Of a stretch of 64,000 nt of DNA, positions 16,891 through 24,606 are shown piece after piece. The notes below the pieces were generated by a model. That model made no database searches. It was not told the DNA's origin and worked only from the letters and a program-made list of their open reading frames with translations. Origin of the DNA: Micromonospora tulbaghiae (GTDB lineage: Bacteria > Actinomycetota > Actinomycetes > Mycobacteriales > Micromonosporaceae); contig NZ_FMCQ01000002.1 in assembly GCF_900091605.1 (NCBI RefSeq), positions 682,001 through 746,000 on the forward strand. Reading direction: 5' to 3'. The translations under genes were made by a program, and so were the position numbers. Each line of letters starts with the position of its first letter. The stretch's first letter is position 1.

Positions 16891-17766
16891 TCAGCGCCGC
16901 AGGTCGACGTCGGCGGCCGTGCCGGAGACCGGGTCGACGCAGTGGACCGTCGGGCCCGGACGCAACCGGGCGTCCGAGGCGTACCGCCGGGCCAGCTCCC
17001 GCTCGGCGGCGGCGTCGCCGCGGTCGGCGGCCACCAGCAGCGCGGCGACCTCGTCGACGAGCGTGAGGTCGGCCCCGGTCAGGTCCTCGGTCATCGCCCC
17101 GAAACCGTCCCAGAGCAGCACCTCGTCCTTGTGCCGGTGGGCCAGCTCCAGCAGCACGTAGTCGTGGACGAGCCAGTCGCCCCGGATCGGCAGCGACGGG
17201 TCCACGCCGTAGGTGTCCGGGTCGATCCGGCCCGCCCGGTACGCCAGCCACACCCGGGCCGCCGACTCGAAGTGCCCCGCCTCCGGGTCGATGTCGTAGC
17301 CGTCGAACGGCCGGTCGCCGGCCGGGTCCAGCTCCGGATCGGACCAGACCCAGCGCTCGCCGTTCCACCACTCCGCGAGCACGTGGTCGTGGTGCCAGCC
17401 GGGCACGAAGTAGCTCACGAACCCGATCCGGCTGCGTGCCGGGATCCCGTGCTGACGCAGCGCCGCGACGGTGAGCAGCGTGTGGTCCCGGCAGCAGCCG
17501 GCGACCCGCTCGGCGGCCGGGCGCTCGGCCGTCAGCGGCAGCGGGAACCGGGACTGGTCGGCGTCGAGGATGCGGTCCATCCAGCGCAGGTTCACCTCGG
17601 CCCGGCGGACGTCCGTCAGCTCCACGCCACCGGCGCGGTAGTGGACGATCACGTTGCGGGCGGTCGCCGCGACGGTGGGCAGGTCGGCGGGCACGGCGTC
17701 GAGCAGCGCCGCGTGGTGGCGGGGATCGCTGTACGGGGAGTGGTTCCGGTAGTCGTGGATGTCCAT
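16891..17766 (-). CDS. Transglutaminase-like cysteine protease-fold protein
   Basis: The 291-residue cytoplasmic-looking protein has the transglutaminase-core triad region. The Cys lies in VAGCCRDHTLLTVAALRQHG, where CRD followed by a helix is typical. The His is in WHHDHVLAEWWNG and the Asp in RWVWSDPELD. Relatives cleave or crosslink peptides, or act as inactive scaffolds. It is convergent with asnB, with only 6 nt between the stop codons and no terminator hairpin, so the two transcripts should overlap. A GACAAT box sits 6 nt before the start. Its proximity to the M15-like and AsnB genes suggests a shared peptide-related role (inference). Confidence 0.82.
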   Translation of the reverse strand: MDIHDYRNHSPYSDPRHHAALLDAVPADLPTVAATARNVIVHYRAGGVELTDVRRAEVNLRWMDRILDADQSRFPLPLTAERPAAERVAGCCRDHTLLTVAALRQHGIPARSRIGFVSYFVPGWHHDHVLAEWWNGERWVWSDPELDPAGDRPFDGYDIDPEAGHFESAARVWLAYRAGRIDPDTYGVDPSLPIRGDWLVHDYVLLELAHRHKDEVLLWDGFGAMTEDLTGADLTLVDEVAALLVAADRGDAAAERELARRYASDARLRPGPTVHCVDPVSGTAADVDLRR

Positions 17767-17888
17767 CCGGCCATTGTCGGCGCGGGATGCGGCAGACCGG
17801 TGCCCGGTCCGCGCTCAATTTCACGGCACCCGAATGCCAGGTCCGATCACCGCCAGCGCCGCGGTCCGGGTCGCGTCAGGCTGGGACC

Positions 17889-18362
17889 GTGACGACCACC
17901 CGTACCGCATTCCGGATCCGCCCGCTGCCCGCCGAGACGCTCGCCGAGCTGCGCCGCACCGGCCGCGACGCCACCGGGCAGCCGCCCGAGCACCGGCGCG
18001 CCACCGGCGGCGAACCGCTGCGCTGCTGCCTGCGCGACGCCCGGCCGGACGAGGCGCTGCTGCTGTTCGGATACGCCCCGCCGCTGCCGCCGGGCCCGTA
18101 CCGCGAGGTGGGGCCGGTGTTCGCGCACGACACCGGCTGCGCCGGCCCGGACGACGTGACGGCGTACCCGTCCCGGTGGCGCGGACGGGAGCAGGTGCTG
18201 CGCGCGTACGACAGCCGGGGCCGCATCGTGGGCGGACGGCGACACGACGGCGGTGACCCGGAGGCGGTGATCGCGGAGTTGTTCGCCGACCCGGCGGTGG
18301 ACCTGCTGCACAGCCGCAACGTCGTGTACGGCTGCTGGATGTTCGCTGTCGTGCGGAGCTGA
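17889..18362 (+). CDS. DUF1203 domain-containing protein
   Basis: The 157-residue protein contains the conserved DUF1203 features: FRIRPLPAE at the N terminus, the paired Cys region PLRCCLRDARPDEALLLFGY, and GPVFAHDTGC. The function of this family is not established. GTG at 17889 follows CAGGCT by 6 nt, a leaderless-type arrangement. It is monocistronic between a divergent transglutaminase-fold gene and the separate promoter of the next gene. Confidence 0.82.
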   Translation: MTTTRTAFRIRPLPAETLAELRRTGRDATGQPPEHRRATGGEPLRCCLRDARPDEALLLFGYAPPLPPGPYREVGPVFAHDTGCAGPDDVTAYPSRWRGREQVLRAYDSRGRIVGGRRHDGGDPEAVIAELFADPAVDLLHSRNVVYGCWMFAVVRS

Positions 18363-18374
18363 CCGGGTCCCGGA

Positions 18375-18403
18375 TGGACATCGGCGGACGCCTCTTCTAG
18401 CGT
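18375..18403 (+). promoter_or_regulatory. Sigma-70-type promoter, leaderless
   Basis: TGGACA (18375-18380), 17 nt, TAGCGT (18398-18403), then 7 nt to the ATG at 18411. Both hexamers are close to consensus, and there is no room for a leader. Confidence 0.7.
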
Positions 18404-18410
18404 CGCTGTC

Positions 18411-19406
18411 ATGCGGAGGACCCTCATCGCCGGCGGGCTCGCGCTGCTCCTGCTCGGCACGGCCTGCGGGGAGAGCAGCCGGTCCGACCCGCCGGCCGTC
18501 GCCGGCTCGCCGACCGCCTCCCGGCAGGACGCGGGGCAGGTCGAGCGGACCCTGGCCAGCCTCCGCAAGATCGACGATCTGCCGATGTACGAGATGACGT
18601 ACGACGGCGACTACGACCCGACCGCCGGACTGGCCGGGTCGACGCCGCCGAGCCCGTTCGGCTGCTCGCTGTTCGCCGCGCTCGCCGACCGCGACCGTCC
18701 GCTGTTCGCCCGCAACTTCGACTGGCAGCCGAACCCCGCGCTGGTGCTGCGCACCGACCCGCCGGACGGGTACGCCTCGATCTCCCTCGTGGACATCTCG
18801 TACCTGGGCGTGTCCGCCGACCCGACGGGGGACCGGCGGCTGCTGGACGCGCCGCTGCTGCCGTTCGACGGCATGAACGAGCGGGGTCTCGCGGTCGGGC
18901 TGGCCGCCGACGACGGGGCACGCGCCGAGCCGGTTCCCGGACGGCCGAAGGTGGGTTCGGTACGCATCCTGCGCCTGGTGCTCGACTCGGCCGCCACCGT
19001 GGACGAGGCGGTCGCCGTGTTCCGGCGCTACAACCTCGACTTCGACGGCGGGCCGCCGCTGCACTACCTGCTGGCCGACGCCACCGGCGCGTCCGTTGTG
19101 GTGGAGTTCGTCGACGGGAAGCTCACGGTGGACCGGCGACAGGGCCCGTGGCAGGCACTGACGAACGTGCCGGCCGTGGGCGTGCCGGACCGGGAACTGC
19201 GCCAGGACCACAGGTACGGGGTGCTGGCGAAGGAACTGGACCGCACCGGTGGGGTGGTCGACGCGGCCGGGGCGCTGCGGCTGCTCAACGCGGTACGCCA
19301 GTCGCACACCCGCTGGTCGGTGACGTACGGGCTGCGCAGCGGCGAGGTGCGGGTGGTGACCGCCGGTGGCGGCACGCGCGACTACCGCCTGCCGATGAGC
19401 GACTGA
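18411..19406 (+). CDS. Lipoprotein with a linear-amide C-N hydrolase (Ntn/choloylglycine hydrolase-like) fold
   Basis: The 331-residue protein starts with a lipoprotein signal peptide ending in LLLLGTACGESS (lipobox Cys at about 19). The mature part has the pattern of Cys-nucleophile Ntn hydrolases: PFGCSLFAA, with the candidate catalytic Cys, followed by RPLFARNFDWQPN, then PFDGMNERGLAVGLAA. In the family (penicillin V acylase, bile-salt hydrolase, acyl-CoA:6-APA acyltransferase) the Cys becomes N-terminal after processing; here it lies about 85 residues in, so processing or a non-canonical mechanism is implied. The substrate is probably an extracellular amide. Strong promoter directly upstream. 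Confidence 0.75.
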   Translation: MRRTLIAGGLALLLLGTACGESSRSDPPAVAGSPTASRQDAGQVERTLASLRKIDDLPMYEMTYDGDYDPTAGLAGSTPPSPFGCSLFAALADRDRPLFARNFDWQPNPALVLRTDPPDGYASISLVDISYLGVSADPTGDRRLLDAPLLPFDGMNERGLAVGLAADDGARAEPVPGRPKVGSVRILRLVLDSAATVDEAVAVFRRYNLDFDGGPPLHYLLADATGASVVVEFVDGKLTVDRRQGPWQALTNVPAVGVPDRELRQDHRYGVLAKELDRTGGVVDAAGALRLLNAVRQSHTRWSVTYGLRSGEVRVVTAGGGTRDYRLPMSD

Positions 19407-19413
19407 CCACGAC

Positions 19414-19433
19414 CGCGGTGACGCCGCACCGCG
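19414..19433. terminator. Short hairpin between convergent genes
   Basis: CGCGGTG (19414-19420) pairs with CACCGCG (19427-19433) over a 6-nt loop, filling the gap between the Ntn-hydrolase and HD-domain stops. It is a modest hairpin without a U tract, so termination efficiency is uncertain. Confidence 0.4.
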
Positions 19434-20048
19434 TCAGACGATCGGCTGCCGGTACCTTGCGGCGAGCCTGGGCAGGTCCGGCTCGCCGAACCGCTCGACG
19501 AGCGCCGCGAACCGGTCGACCTTGTCCGCGCCGAAGCGCCGTACGGCCACCGCGTAGGAGGCGGCGGAGACGAACGACGGTGGCGTGGTCTTGCTGTGGA
19601 ACTTGTCGGCGTACATCACGAGGTGTTCCTCGGCGGTGACGGCCGTGTAGTCGGCGGCCGGGATCGGCAGCCCTTGCCGGCGGACGTCCGCCCGGGTGAT
19701 CCCGACGCCGGTGTGACGGGAGCAGAACCGGGCGATCACCTCGGACAGCCCCGCCTCCCGCGCCAGCGCGTGGCCCAGCACGCCGTGCCGCACGTAGCTC
19801 CGCTCGTCGATCCGCCCGTCCGCGTCGTAGAGGCGGTAGACCCCGATGTCGTGCAGCAGGCTGCCGGCCCGCACGACGGCGACGTCCGCGTCCACGCCGC
19901 TGCGGTCGAGCAGTTGTTCGGCGATGTCGCACACGATCCGGCAGTGCGTCCAGACGAGGCGCAACGCCTCGCGGGACGGCGCGAGCCGTTCGTGCAGAGC
20001 CCGGATCAGGGTGTCGCTCGGCACCGCCGTCCGGTCGTCGATCGTCAC
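19434..20048 (-). CDS. HD-domain phosphohydrolase
   Basis: The 204-residue protein has the HD metal site in order: His in WTHCRIVCDIAEQL, the doublet in AGSLLHDIGVYRLYD, a further His in RHGVLGHALAREAG, and Asp in MYADKFHSKT. HD proteins hydrolyse phosphoester or phosphoanhydride bonds in nucleotides or cyclic dinucleotides; this single-domain form does not reveal its substrate. GTG at 20048 is the only start giving the complete domain. It is flanked by a strong hairpin belonging to the gene upstream on the same strand, so it is probably transcribed alone. Confidence 0.85.
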   Translation of the reverse strand: MTIDDRTAVPSDTLIRALHERLAPSREALRLVWTHCRIVCDIAEQLLDRSGVDADVAVVRAGSLLHDIGVYRLYDADGRIDERSYVRHGVLGHALAREAGLSEVIARFCSRHTGVGITRADVRRQGLPIPAADYTAVTAEEHLVMYADKFHSKTTPPSFVSAASYAVAVRRFGADKVDRFAALVERFGEPDLPRLAARYRQPIV

Positions 20049-20076
20049 TGGACGTGTCCGTTCGCGTGCCGTGACC

Positions 20077-20121
20077 GCACCGGGCCCGGCGCCCCCGGGA
20101 GGGGAGCACCGGGCCCGGTGC
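20077..20121 (-). terminator. Terminator of the LVIVD-repeat gene
   Basis: A perfect 13-bp inverted repeat (GCACCGGGCCCGG, 20077-20089, with 20109-20121) starts 11 nt past the end of the LVIVD-repeat gene, in the direction of its transcription. Confidence 0.75.
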
Positions 20122-20131
20122 AGTCAGCGGG

Positions 20132-21583
20132 TCACCAGCTCAGATAGCCCGCCTGGGTCTGCACGTTCAGCTCGGGCACCAGCAGGAACTGCGCCAGCCA
20201 GGTACGCGGGTCACGCAGCTCCAGCACGTCCAGTCCCTTCTGGATGTCGCTGGAGTAGATGTGGCCGTTGTACCAGTAGGCCGACCAGGACCCGCCGGTA
20301 CGCAGCTGCGAGGAGTCCAGCGGCCCGCGCTCCCAGTAGGCGATCTCCTTGGGCTTGCGCGAGTCGGTGAAGTCCCACACCGAGATGCCGCCCTGGTACC
20401 AGGCCTGGACCATGATGTCGCGGCCGGGCACCGGGATCAGCGAGCCGTTGTGGGCCACGCAGTTCTCCGTGTCCGCGTTGACGCGGGGGATCTTGTAGTA
20501 GCTGCGGAACTCCAGCTTGCGGGCGTCGCCGCGCCCGGTGATGTCGTAGATGGCGTCCGCGCCGCGGTTCGGGCCGACCACCTCGTTGCAGGTGGCCGCG
20601 CCGCCGCCGCCCAGCTCGTCGGTGAAGACGACCTTGGTGCCGGCGTTGTTGAACGTGGCCGAGTGCCAGAACGCGAAGTTCTCCGCGTCGGTGACCCGCT
20701 CGATCAGCCGGGGCGCCTCGCGGTTCTTGATGTCCAGCAGGATGCCGTCACCCATGCAGGCGCCCGCGGCCAGGTCCTTCGACGGGTACGCCGTGATGTC
20801 GTGGCAGCCGGTGGTGGCCGACGACTGGCCCGGGATACCCGGGTAGCCGCCGTCCGGGAACAGGTTCGGCGTGGCGACCACGGAGGCCGTGGTGGGGTTC
20901 TTCACCGGCACCTTGACAATGGAGATGGAGTCGTGCGGCGGCTGGCAGTCCGGGAAGTCGGCGCGCGGGCTGTACGACGAGACGTACAGGTAGACGTTGC
21001 GCTTGTCCTTGCCGGGCACGAGCGTGTGGGTGTGTGAGCCGCACGCCGTCTCGACCGACTTGATGTAGCGCGGGTTGCGCTTGTCACCGATGTCGAAGAT
21101 CTTGATGCCCTCCCAGGACTCCTTCACCGACGCCGGCTGGGTGGCGCTGGCGCAGGAGTCGTCGCTGCGGGAGGAGTCGGTCGACAGGAACAGCAGGTTG
21201 CCGTGGACCGAGATGTCGTTCTGCGAGCCGGGGCAGAGCACCTGCGACACGATCGTCGGGCGGTTGGGGCGGGAGACGTCGTAGACGACGAACCCGTCGT
21301 AGTTGCCGACGAACGCGTACCGCCCCTGGAAGGCGATGTCGGTGCCGAAGGCGGCCGTGGTGTCGAACGGCGCCTGCTTCGGCAGGTTCGCCACCTGACG
21401 CAGGTTGGGGCTGCTGGAGATCTCGTCGACACCGGGGACGGCGTTGTCCACCGTGGTCGGCGCGGCCTGGGCGCGGGGGATCGCCTGCGCGCTGCTCGGG
21501 GGCGCGGTGAAGACGCCGGCGAGCAGCAGGCCGGCGGCGGCCAGGCTGACGATCCGGATGCGGGACGTGCGGATGTTGATCAT
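20132..21583 (-). CDS. Secreted LVIVD-repeat beta-propeller protein
   Basis: The 483-residue protein has a Sec signal peptide (MINIRTSRIRIVSLAAAGLL, cleaved near SAQA). Repeated propeller blades follow with motifs such as AFQGRYAFVGNYDGFVVYDVS, GNLLFLSTD and YNGHIYSSDIQKGLDVLEL, which are LVIVD repeats. Several Cys and a HTHTL segment suggest an extracellular, disulfide-containing protein. The function is unknown; I recall similar proteins lying beside DUF305 genes in actinomycetes, as here. The start at 21583 is chosen because GAAGGG lies 8-9 nt upstream; two upstream in-frame ATGs (21610, 21622) would spoil the signal peptide. It is divergent from the DUF305 gene with a CRP-type site between. 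Confidence 0.82.
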   Translation of the reverse strand: MINIRTSRIRIVSLAAAGLLLAGVFTAPPSSAQAIPRAQAAPTTVDNAVPGVDEISSSPNLRQVANLPKQAPFDTTAAFGTDIAFQGRYAFVGNYDGFVVYDVSRPNRPTIVSQVLCPGSQNDISVHGNLLFLSTDSSRSDDSCASATQPASVKESWEGIKIFDIGDKRNPRYIKSVETACGSHTHTLVPGKDKRNVYLYVSSYSPRADFPDCQPPHDSISIVKVPVKNPTTASVVATPNLFPDGGYPGIPGQSSATTGCHDITAYPSKDLAAGACMGDGILLDIKNREAPRLIERVTDAENFAFWHSATFNNAGTKVVFTDELGGGGAATCNEVVGPNRGADAIYDITGRGDARKLEFRSYYKIPRVNADTENCVAHNGSLIPVPGRDIMVQAWYQGGISVWDFTDSRKPKEIAYWERGPLDSSQLRTGGSWSAYWYNGHIYSSDIQKGLDVLELRDPRTWLAQFLLVPELNVQTQAGYLSW

Positions 21584-21647
21584 CGGCAACACCCTTCGAA
21601 AGGGGGTCATGATTCGCCACACCTTACCTATTGAAGACGTCCATCAA

Positions 21648-21663
21648 TGTGACTTGGGTCACA
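21648..21663. promoter_or_regulatory. Perfect CRP-type binding site in a divergent promoter
   Basis: TGTGA-CTTGGG-TCACA matches the CRP/GlxR consensus TGTGA-N6-TCACA in all ten conserved positions. Its centre (21655.5) lies about 42 nt before the start point predicted from the TAGGAT -10 box at 21686-21691, the class II activation position. It may serve the DUF305 gene, the divergent LVIVD gene, or both. Confidence 0.75.
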
Positions 21664-21685
21664 CTAGGGAACTTTCGTCTATGGA

Positions 21686-21691
21686 TAGGAT
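21686..21691 (+). promoter_or_regulatory. -10 box of the DUF305 gene promoter
   Basis: TAGGAT lies 36 nt before the ATG at 21722, so this transcript would carry a short leader with a strong ribosome site (GGAGGAGG at 21708-21715). No good -35 is visible, consistent with activator dependence through the CRP-type site. Confidence 0.55.
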
Positions 21692-21721
21692 CGCTGTCAC
21701 CTTGACCGGAGGAGGCGTCGT

Positions 21722-22417
21722 ATGACCAGCCGGCAGGCGCGGGTGTGGGTGGGCGTCACAACACTGGTGACCCTCGTGGTGGTCGGCGCGCTGACGCTGA
21801 CCGGGCGCGACGACGCCCGTACCCCGGAGGCGGCCGGAACCGTCGCGGTGGCCGAGCCGAGCGCGAGCGCCGCCGAGCCGGCGCCACCCGTGGTGGTGCC
21901 GGGGCGCCCGGGGGAACCTGCCGCGACCCGCGCCGCCGAGCAGGTCCGGGGCGCCACCACGCCGCGGTGGAACAGCCTCGACGTCTGGTACGTCCGGATG
22001 ATGATCCCGCACCACGAGCAGGCCCTGGAGATGGCGGCGCTCGCGCCCGAACGCGCCGCCGACGCGCGCATCCGCGCCGTGGCCGAGCGGATCCGCGCCG
22101 CGCAGGGTCCGGAGGTCGGCCTGCTGCGCGCCTGGCTCAGCACGCGCGACCTGCCCGCCGACGTGCCCGGGCACGACCACGGCAGCATGCGCGGGATGCA
22201 ATCCGCCGAGGCGATGCGGCGGCTCGCGGACGCGCGCGGTGCGACGTTCGACAGGCTGTTCGTGCAGATGATGTCCGATCACCACCGGGGCGCGATCGTC
22301 ATGTCCACCGACCTGCTGAAGGTCGGCGTCGACCAGCCGATGCAGGAGTTCGCCACCGCGGTCGCGGTCGAGCAGTCCGCCGAGATCACCCGCATGCAGG
22401 CCCTCCTGACCCCCTGA
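21722..22417 (+). CDS. DUF305 family protein, membrane-anchored
   Basis: The 231-residue protein has one N-terminal membrane anchor (about 8-28), a Pro/Ala/Glu-rich linker, and two DUF305 half-repeats. Their hallmark motifs are MMIPHHEQALEMAAL and MMSDHHRGAIVMSTDLL, with GHDHGSMRGM between them. The His- and Met-rich set resembles copper-binding proteins, and DUF305 members are ferritin-like helical bundles often linked to metal handling. It should face the outside of the membrane. Start defined by GGAGGAGG 6 nt upstream. Paired divergently with the LVIVD-repeat gene and preceded by a CRP-type site. Confidence 0.88.
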   Translation: MTSRQARVWVGVTTLVTLVVVGALTLTGRDDARTPEAAGTVAVAEPSASAAEPAPPVVVPGRPGEPAATRAAEQVRGATTPRWNSLDVWYVRMMIPHHEQALEMAALAPERAADARIRAVAERIRAAQGPEVGLLRAWLSTRDLPADVPGHDHGSMRGMQSAEAMRRLADARGATFDRLFVQMMSDHHRGAIVMSTDLLKVGVDQPMQEFATAVAVEQSAEITRMQALLTP

Positions 22418-22420
22418 CCG

Positions 22421-22472
22421 CCCTCACCCCCACCCACCCCCACCCACCCCCACCCCGCCCCCACCCCGCCCT
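22421..22472. repeat. C-rich simple repeat (CACCC-type), G-quadruplex-forming on the minus strand
   Basis: Immediately after the DUF305 stop come about 50 nt of tandem CACCC/CACCCC units. The complementary strand has more than six runs of three or more G separated by 1-2 nt, a strong G-quadruplex pattern. It abuts the left arm of the hairpin element that follows. Confidence 0.7.
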
Positions 22473-22545
22473 CACCCCGTCGATCATGAGGTTGGCTGCG
22501 ACAAATCGGACAGCAATCGCCGCCAACTTCATGATCGACGGGGTG
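22473..22545. repeat. Long inverted-repeat intergenic element
   Basis: Two 24-bp arms (22473-22496 and 22522-22545; CACCCCGTCGATCATGAGGT... with one mismatch) flank a 25-nt centre in which GCGA and TCGC can extend the stem. The sequence is less G+C-rich than its surroundings and looks like a dispersed palindromic element. Lying after the DUF305 gene, it would fold in RNA into a strong hairpin and can terminate transcription. Confidence 0.7.
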
Positions 22546-22597
22546 GAAGGCGGGGGTGGGCGCGAGGGCGCGGGGGAGGAGGGCGGGAGGGCGGGCC
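22546..22597. repeat. G-rich tract on the plus strand before the sensor-kinase gene
   Basis: This stretch contains many G runs (GGGGGTGGG, GGGGGAGGAGGGCGGGAGGGCGGG in part) and can form a plus-strand quadruplex. With the C-rich tract on the other side of the inverted repeat it makes an extended quasi-symmetrical element. It occupies the region where a -35 would lie. Confidence 0.55.
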
Positions 22598-22603
22598 TAG
22601 GCT
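22598..22603 (+). promoter_or_regulatory. -10 box of a leaderless promoter
   Basis: TAGGCT lies 8 nt before the GTG at 22612; the interval is all G/T/C with no spaced ribosome site. Confidence 0.5.
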
Positions 22604-22611
22604 GGGGGGTC

Positions 22612-23829
22612 GTGAACCGCCTGATCCTCGGTCGTCCGCTGCGGGGCGTCGCGTTCGACGCCGCCGTGTGCGGGCTCGTCGTGTTCTTCGCGCTGTCCGG
22701 GTACCTCGCCGGGCAGACCGGGCTCGCGGCGTGCGCGGTCGGCCTGGCGATGGCGGCGGTGCTGTTCTTCCGGCGTACCCACCCGTCGGCGGTGGGCGCA
22801 CTGGTGGCCGCGCTCGCGCTGGTCCAGGTGATCGCCGGCTGGGGTCCGCTCAGCTACGACATCGCCGTGCTGATCGCCCTCTACAGCGTGGTCAAGTACG
22901 CCGATCGGCTCCGCGACGGCATCGTGGCCGGGGTCGTCGCCGTGATCGGCGGGGTGCTCGCCGCGCTCCAGTCGCCCGGCGCCGCGCCCTGGTGGATGGG
23001 CGCGTTCTTCTACGCCCTGATCGTCGGCGCGGTCTGGCTGGCCGGGCTGAACCTGCGGACCCGCCGGCTATACGTGGTCAGCCTGGAGGAGCGTGCCGCC
23101 ACGCTGGAGCGGGAACGGGAGGCGGAGGCGCGCGCCGCCGTCGCCGAGGAACGCACCCGTATCGCACGTGAGCTGCACGACGTGGTCGCCCACAGCATGG
23201 CCGTGATGATCGTGCAGGCGGACGGGGTGCGGTTCACCCTGGACCGGGACCCGGCCACCGCCCGGGAGGCGGCCAAGGTCGTGGCGGACACCGGCCGGCA
23301 GGCGCTGGAGGACATGCGACGACTGGTCGGCGTACTGCGGGAACCCGACCGCCCGGAGTCGCCGCCGGCGGTGGACGAGCCGGCCGCCGAGCCGGCGCAC
23401 CGGCGACCCGCGCTGGTGGAACTGCCCGCGTTGCTCGACCGGTTCCGCGCCGCCGGGCTGCGGATCACCTGCGGCGGCGCCGGCGCCCCGCGGGCGCTGC
23501 CGCCCGGCCTGGAGCTGACCGTCTACCGGGTCGTGCAGGAGAGCCTGACCAACGCGCTCAAGCACGCGGGCGTCGGCGCGTCGGTGGAGCTGACGCTGGA
23601 CTGGGGCGCGGACACCGTCGTGGTCCGGGCGGTGGACGACGGCGACGGCCGACCGGTGGTCCGCCCGGCGCCGTCCGGCGGGCACGGCCTGGTCGGCATG
23701 CGGGAACGGGTCGGGGTGTACGACGGCAGCCTCGCCGCCGGCCCCACACTCGCCGGTGGCTGGCGGGTACAGGCGCGGCTGCCACTGCCGGCGGCGGCCG
23801 GCATCGAGGAAGGGAGCGCGGCGGCGTGA
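22612..23829 (+). CDS. Sensor histidine kinase, NarL/DesK-type
   Basis: The 405-residue protein has an N-terminal membrane region of 4-6 helices (about 10-145), a charged coiled linker (LEEREREAEARAAVAEE type), and a HisKA_3 motif with phospho-His in RIARELHDVVAHSMAVMIVQ. The HATPase_c domain has VVQESLTNALKHAG, a D-box VDDGDGRP and a G-box GGHGLVGMRERV. It phosphorylates the regulator encoded by the next, overlapping gene. GTG at 22612 is preceded by a TAGGCT -10. An ABC exporter of the MacB type follows the regulator and is the probable output. Confidence 0.92.
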   Translation: MNRLILGRPLRGVAFDAAVCGLVVFFALSGYLAGQTGLAACAVGLAMAAVLFFRRTHPSAVGALVAALALVQVIAGWGPLSYDIAVLIALYSVVKYADRLRDGIVAGVVAVIGGVLAALQSPGAAPWWMGAFFYALIVGAVWLAGLNLRTRRLYVVSLEERAATLEREREAEARAAVAEERTRIARELHDVVAHSMAVMIVQADGVRFTLDRDPATAREAAKVVADTGRQALEDMRRLVGVLREPDRPESPPAVDEPAAEPAHRRPALVELPALLDRFRAAGLRITCGGAGAPRALPPGLELTVYRVVQESLTNALKHAGVGASVELTLDWGADTVVVRAVDDGDGRPVVRPAPSGGHGLVGMRERVGVYDGSLAAGPTLAGGWRVQARLPLPAAAGIEEGSAAA

Positions 23830-24491
23830 CCGTGCGGGTGATGATCGTCGACGACCAGGCGCTGGTGCGGGCCGGGTTCCGGATGGTGCTCGACTCCCAG
23901 CCGGACCTGCAGGTGGTCGGCGAGGCCATCGACGGCGCGGACGCGCTGCGGGTGCTGAACCGGGTCGATGCCGACGTGGTGGTGATGGACCTGCGGATGC
24001 CCACCATGGACGGGGTGGAGGCGACCCGGCGGATCTGTGCCCGTTCGGCCGGCGGCGGCCCGCGCGTGCTGGTGCTCACCACGTTCGACACCGAGGCCGA
24101 CGCGTTCGCCGCGCTGCGCGCGGGCGCGAGCGGGTTCCTGCTCAAGAACGTGCCGCCGGAGGAGCTCATGGCCGCGATCCGGGTGGTGGCACAGGGCGAC
24201 TCGGTGGTGGCCCCGTCAATCACCCGGCGGCTGCTCGACCGGTTCGCCGGGCAGCTCGGCCCCGCGCCGGCGGCGGACCCCCGGCTGGCGCAGCTCACCG
24301 AGCGGGAGCGCGAGGTGCTGCTGCTGGTGGCACAGGGGCTCTCCAACGCCGAGATCGCCGCCCGGGCGCACGTCGCGGAGGCGACGGTGAAGACACACGT
24401 GGGCCGGATCCTGGCCAAGCTCCAGCTCCGTGACCGGGTCCAGGCGGTGGTGCTGGCGTACGAGAGTGGCCTGATCACGCCCGGCGGCTGA
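23826..24491 (+). CDS. Response regulator, NarL/LuxR family
   Basis: The 221-residue protein has a receiver domain (DDQ, phospho-acceptor Asp in VVVMDLRMPTMDGVEATR, Thr in VLTTFD, Lys in FLLKNVPPEEL) and a LuxR helix-turn-helix (LTEREREVLLLVAQGLSNAEI, TVKTHVGRILAKL). GTG at 23826 overlaps the kinase stop by 4 nt (GTGA), so the pair is translationally coupled. A 7-bp hairpin plus a CCCCC/GGGGG stem follow before the ABC genes, which have their own -10 box. Confidence 0.94.
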   Translation: MTVRVMIVDDQALVRAGFRMVLDSQPDLQVVGEAIDGADALRVLNRVDADVVVMDLRMPTMDGVEATRRICARSAGGGPRVLVLTTFDTEADAFAALRAGASGFLLKNVPPEELMAAIRVVAQGDSVVAPSITRRLLDRFAGQLGPAPAADPRLAQLTEREREVLLLVAQGLSNAEIAARAHVAEATVKTHVGRILAKLQLRDRVQAVVLAYESGLITPGG

Positions 24492-24606
24492 CCGTCCGTA
24501 CGTCTCAGGTCGTACGGGTTCCCCCGGTGGGGGACGACCGTGGTCGCACCGAGGCCGAGCGCGCAGGTGGAGATCAACCAGCGGGTGCCGGACCTAGCGT
24601 CGGAAG

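Noticed and set aside
22421..22611. Repeat-rich stretch as a CRISPR array
   Set aside because: There are no regularly spaced direct repeats with unique spacers and no cas genes; it is a simple tract plus one inverted repeat.
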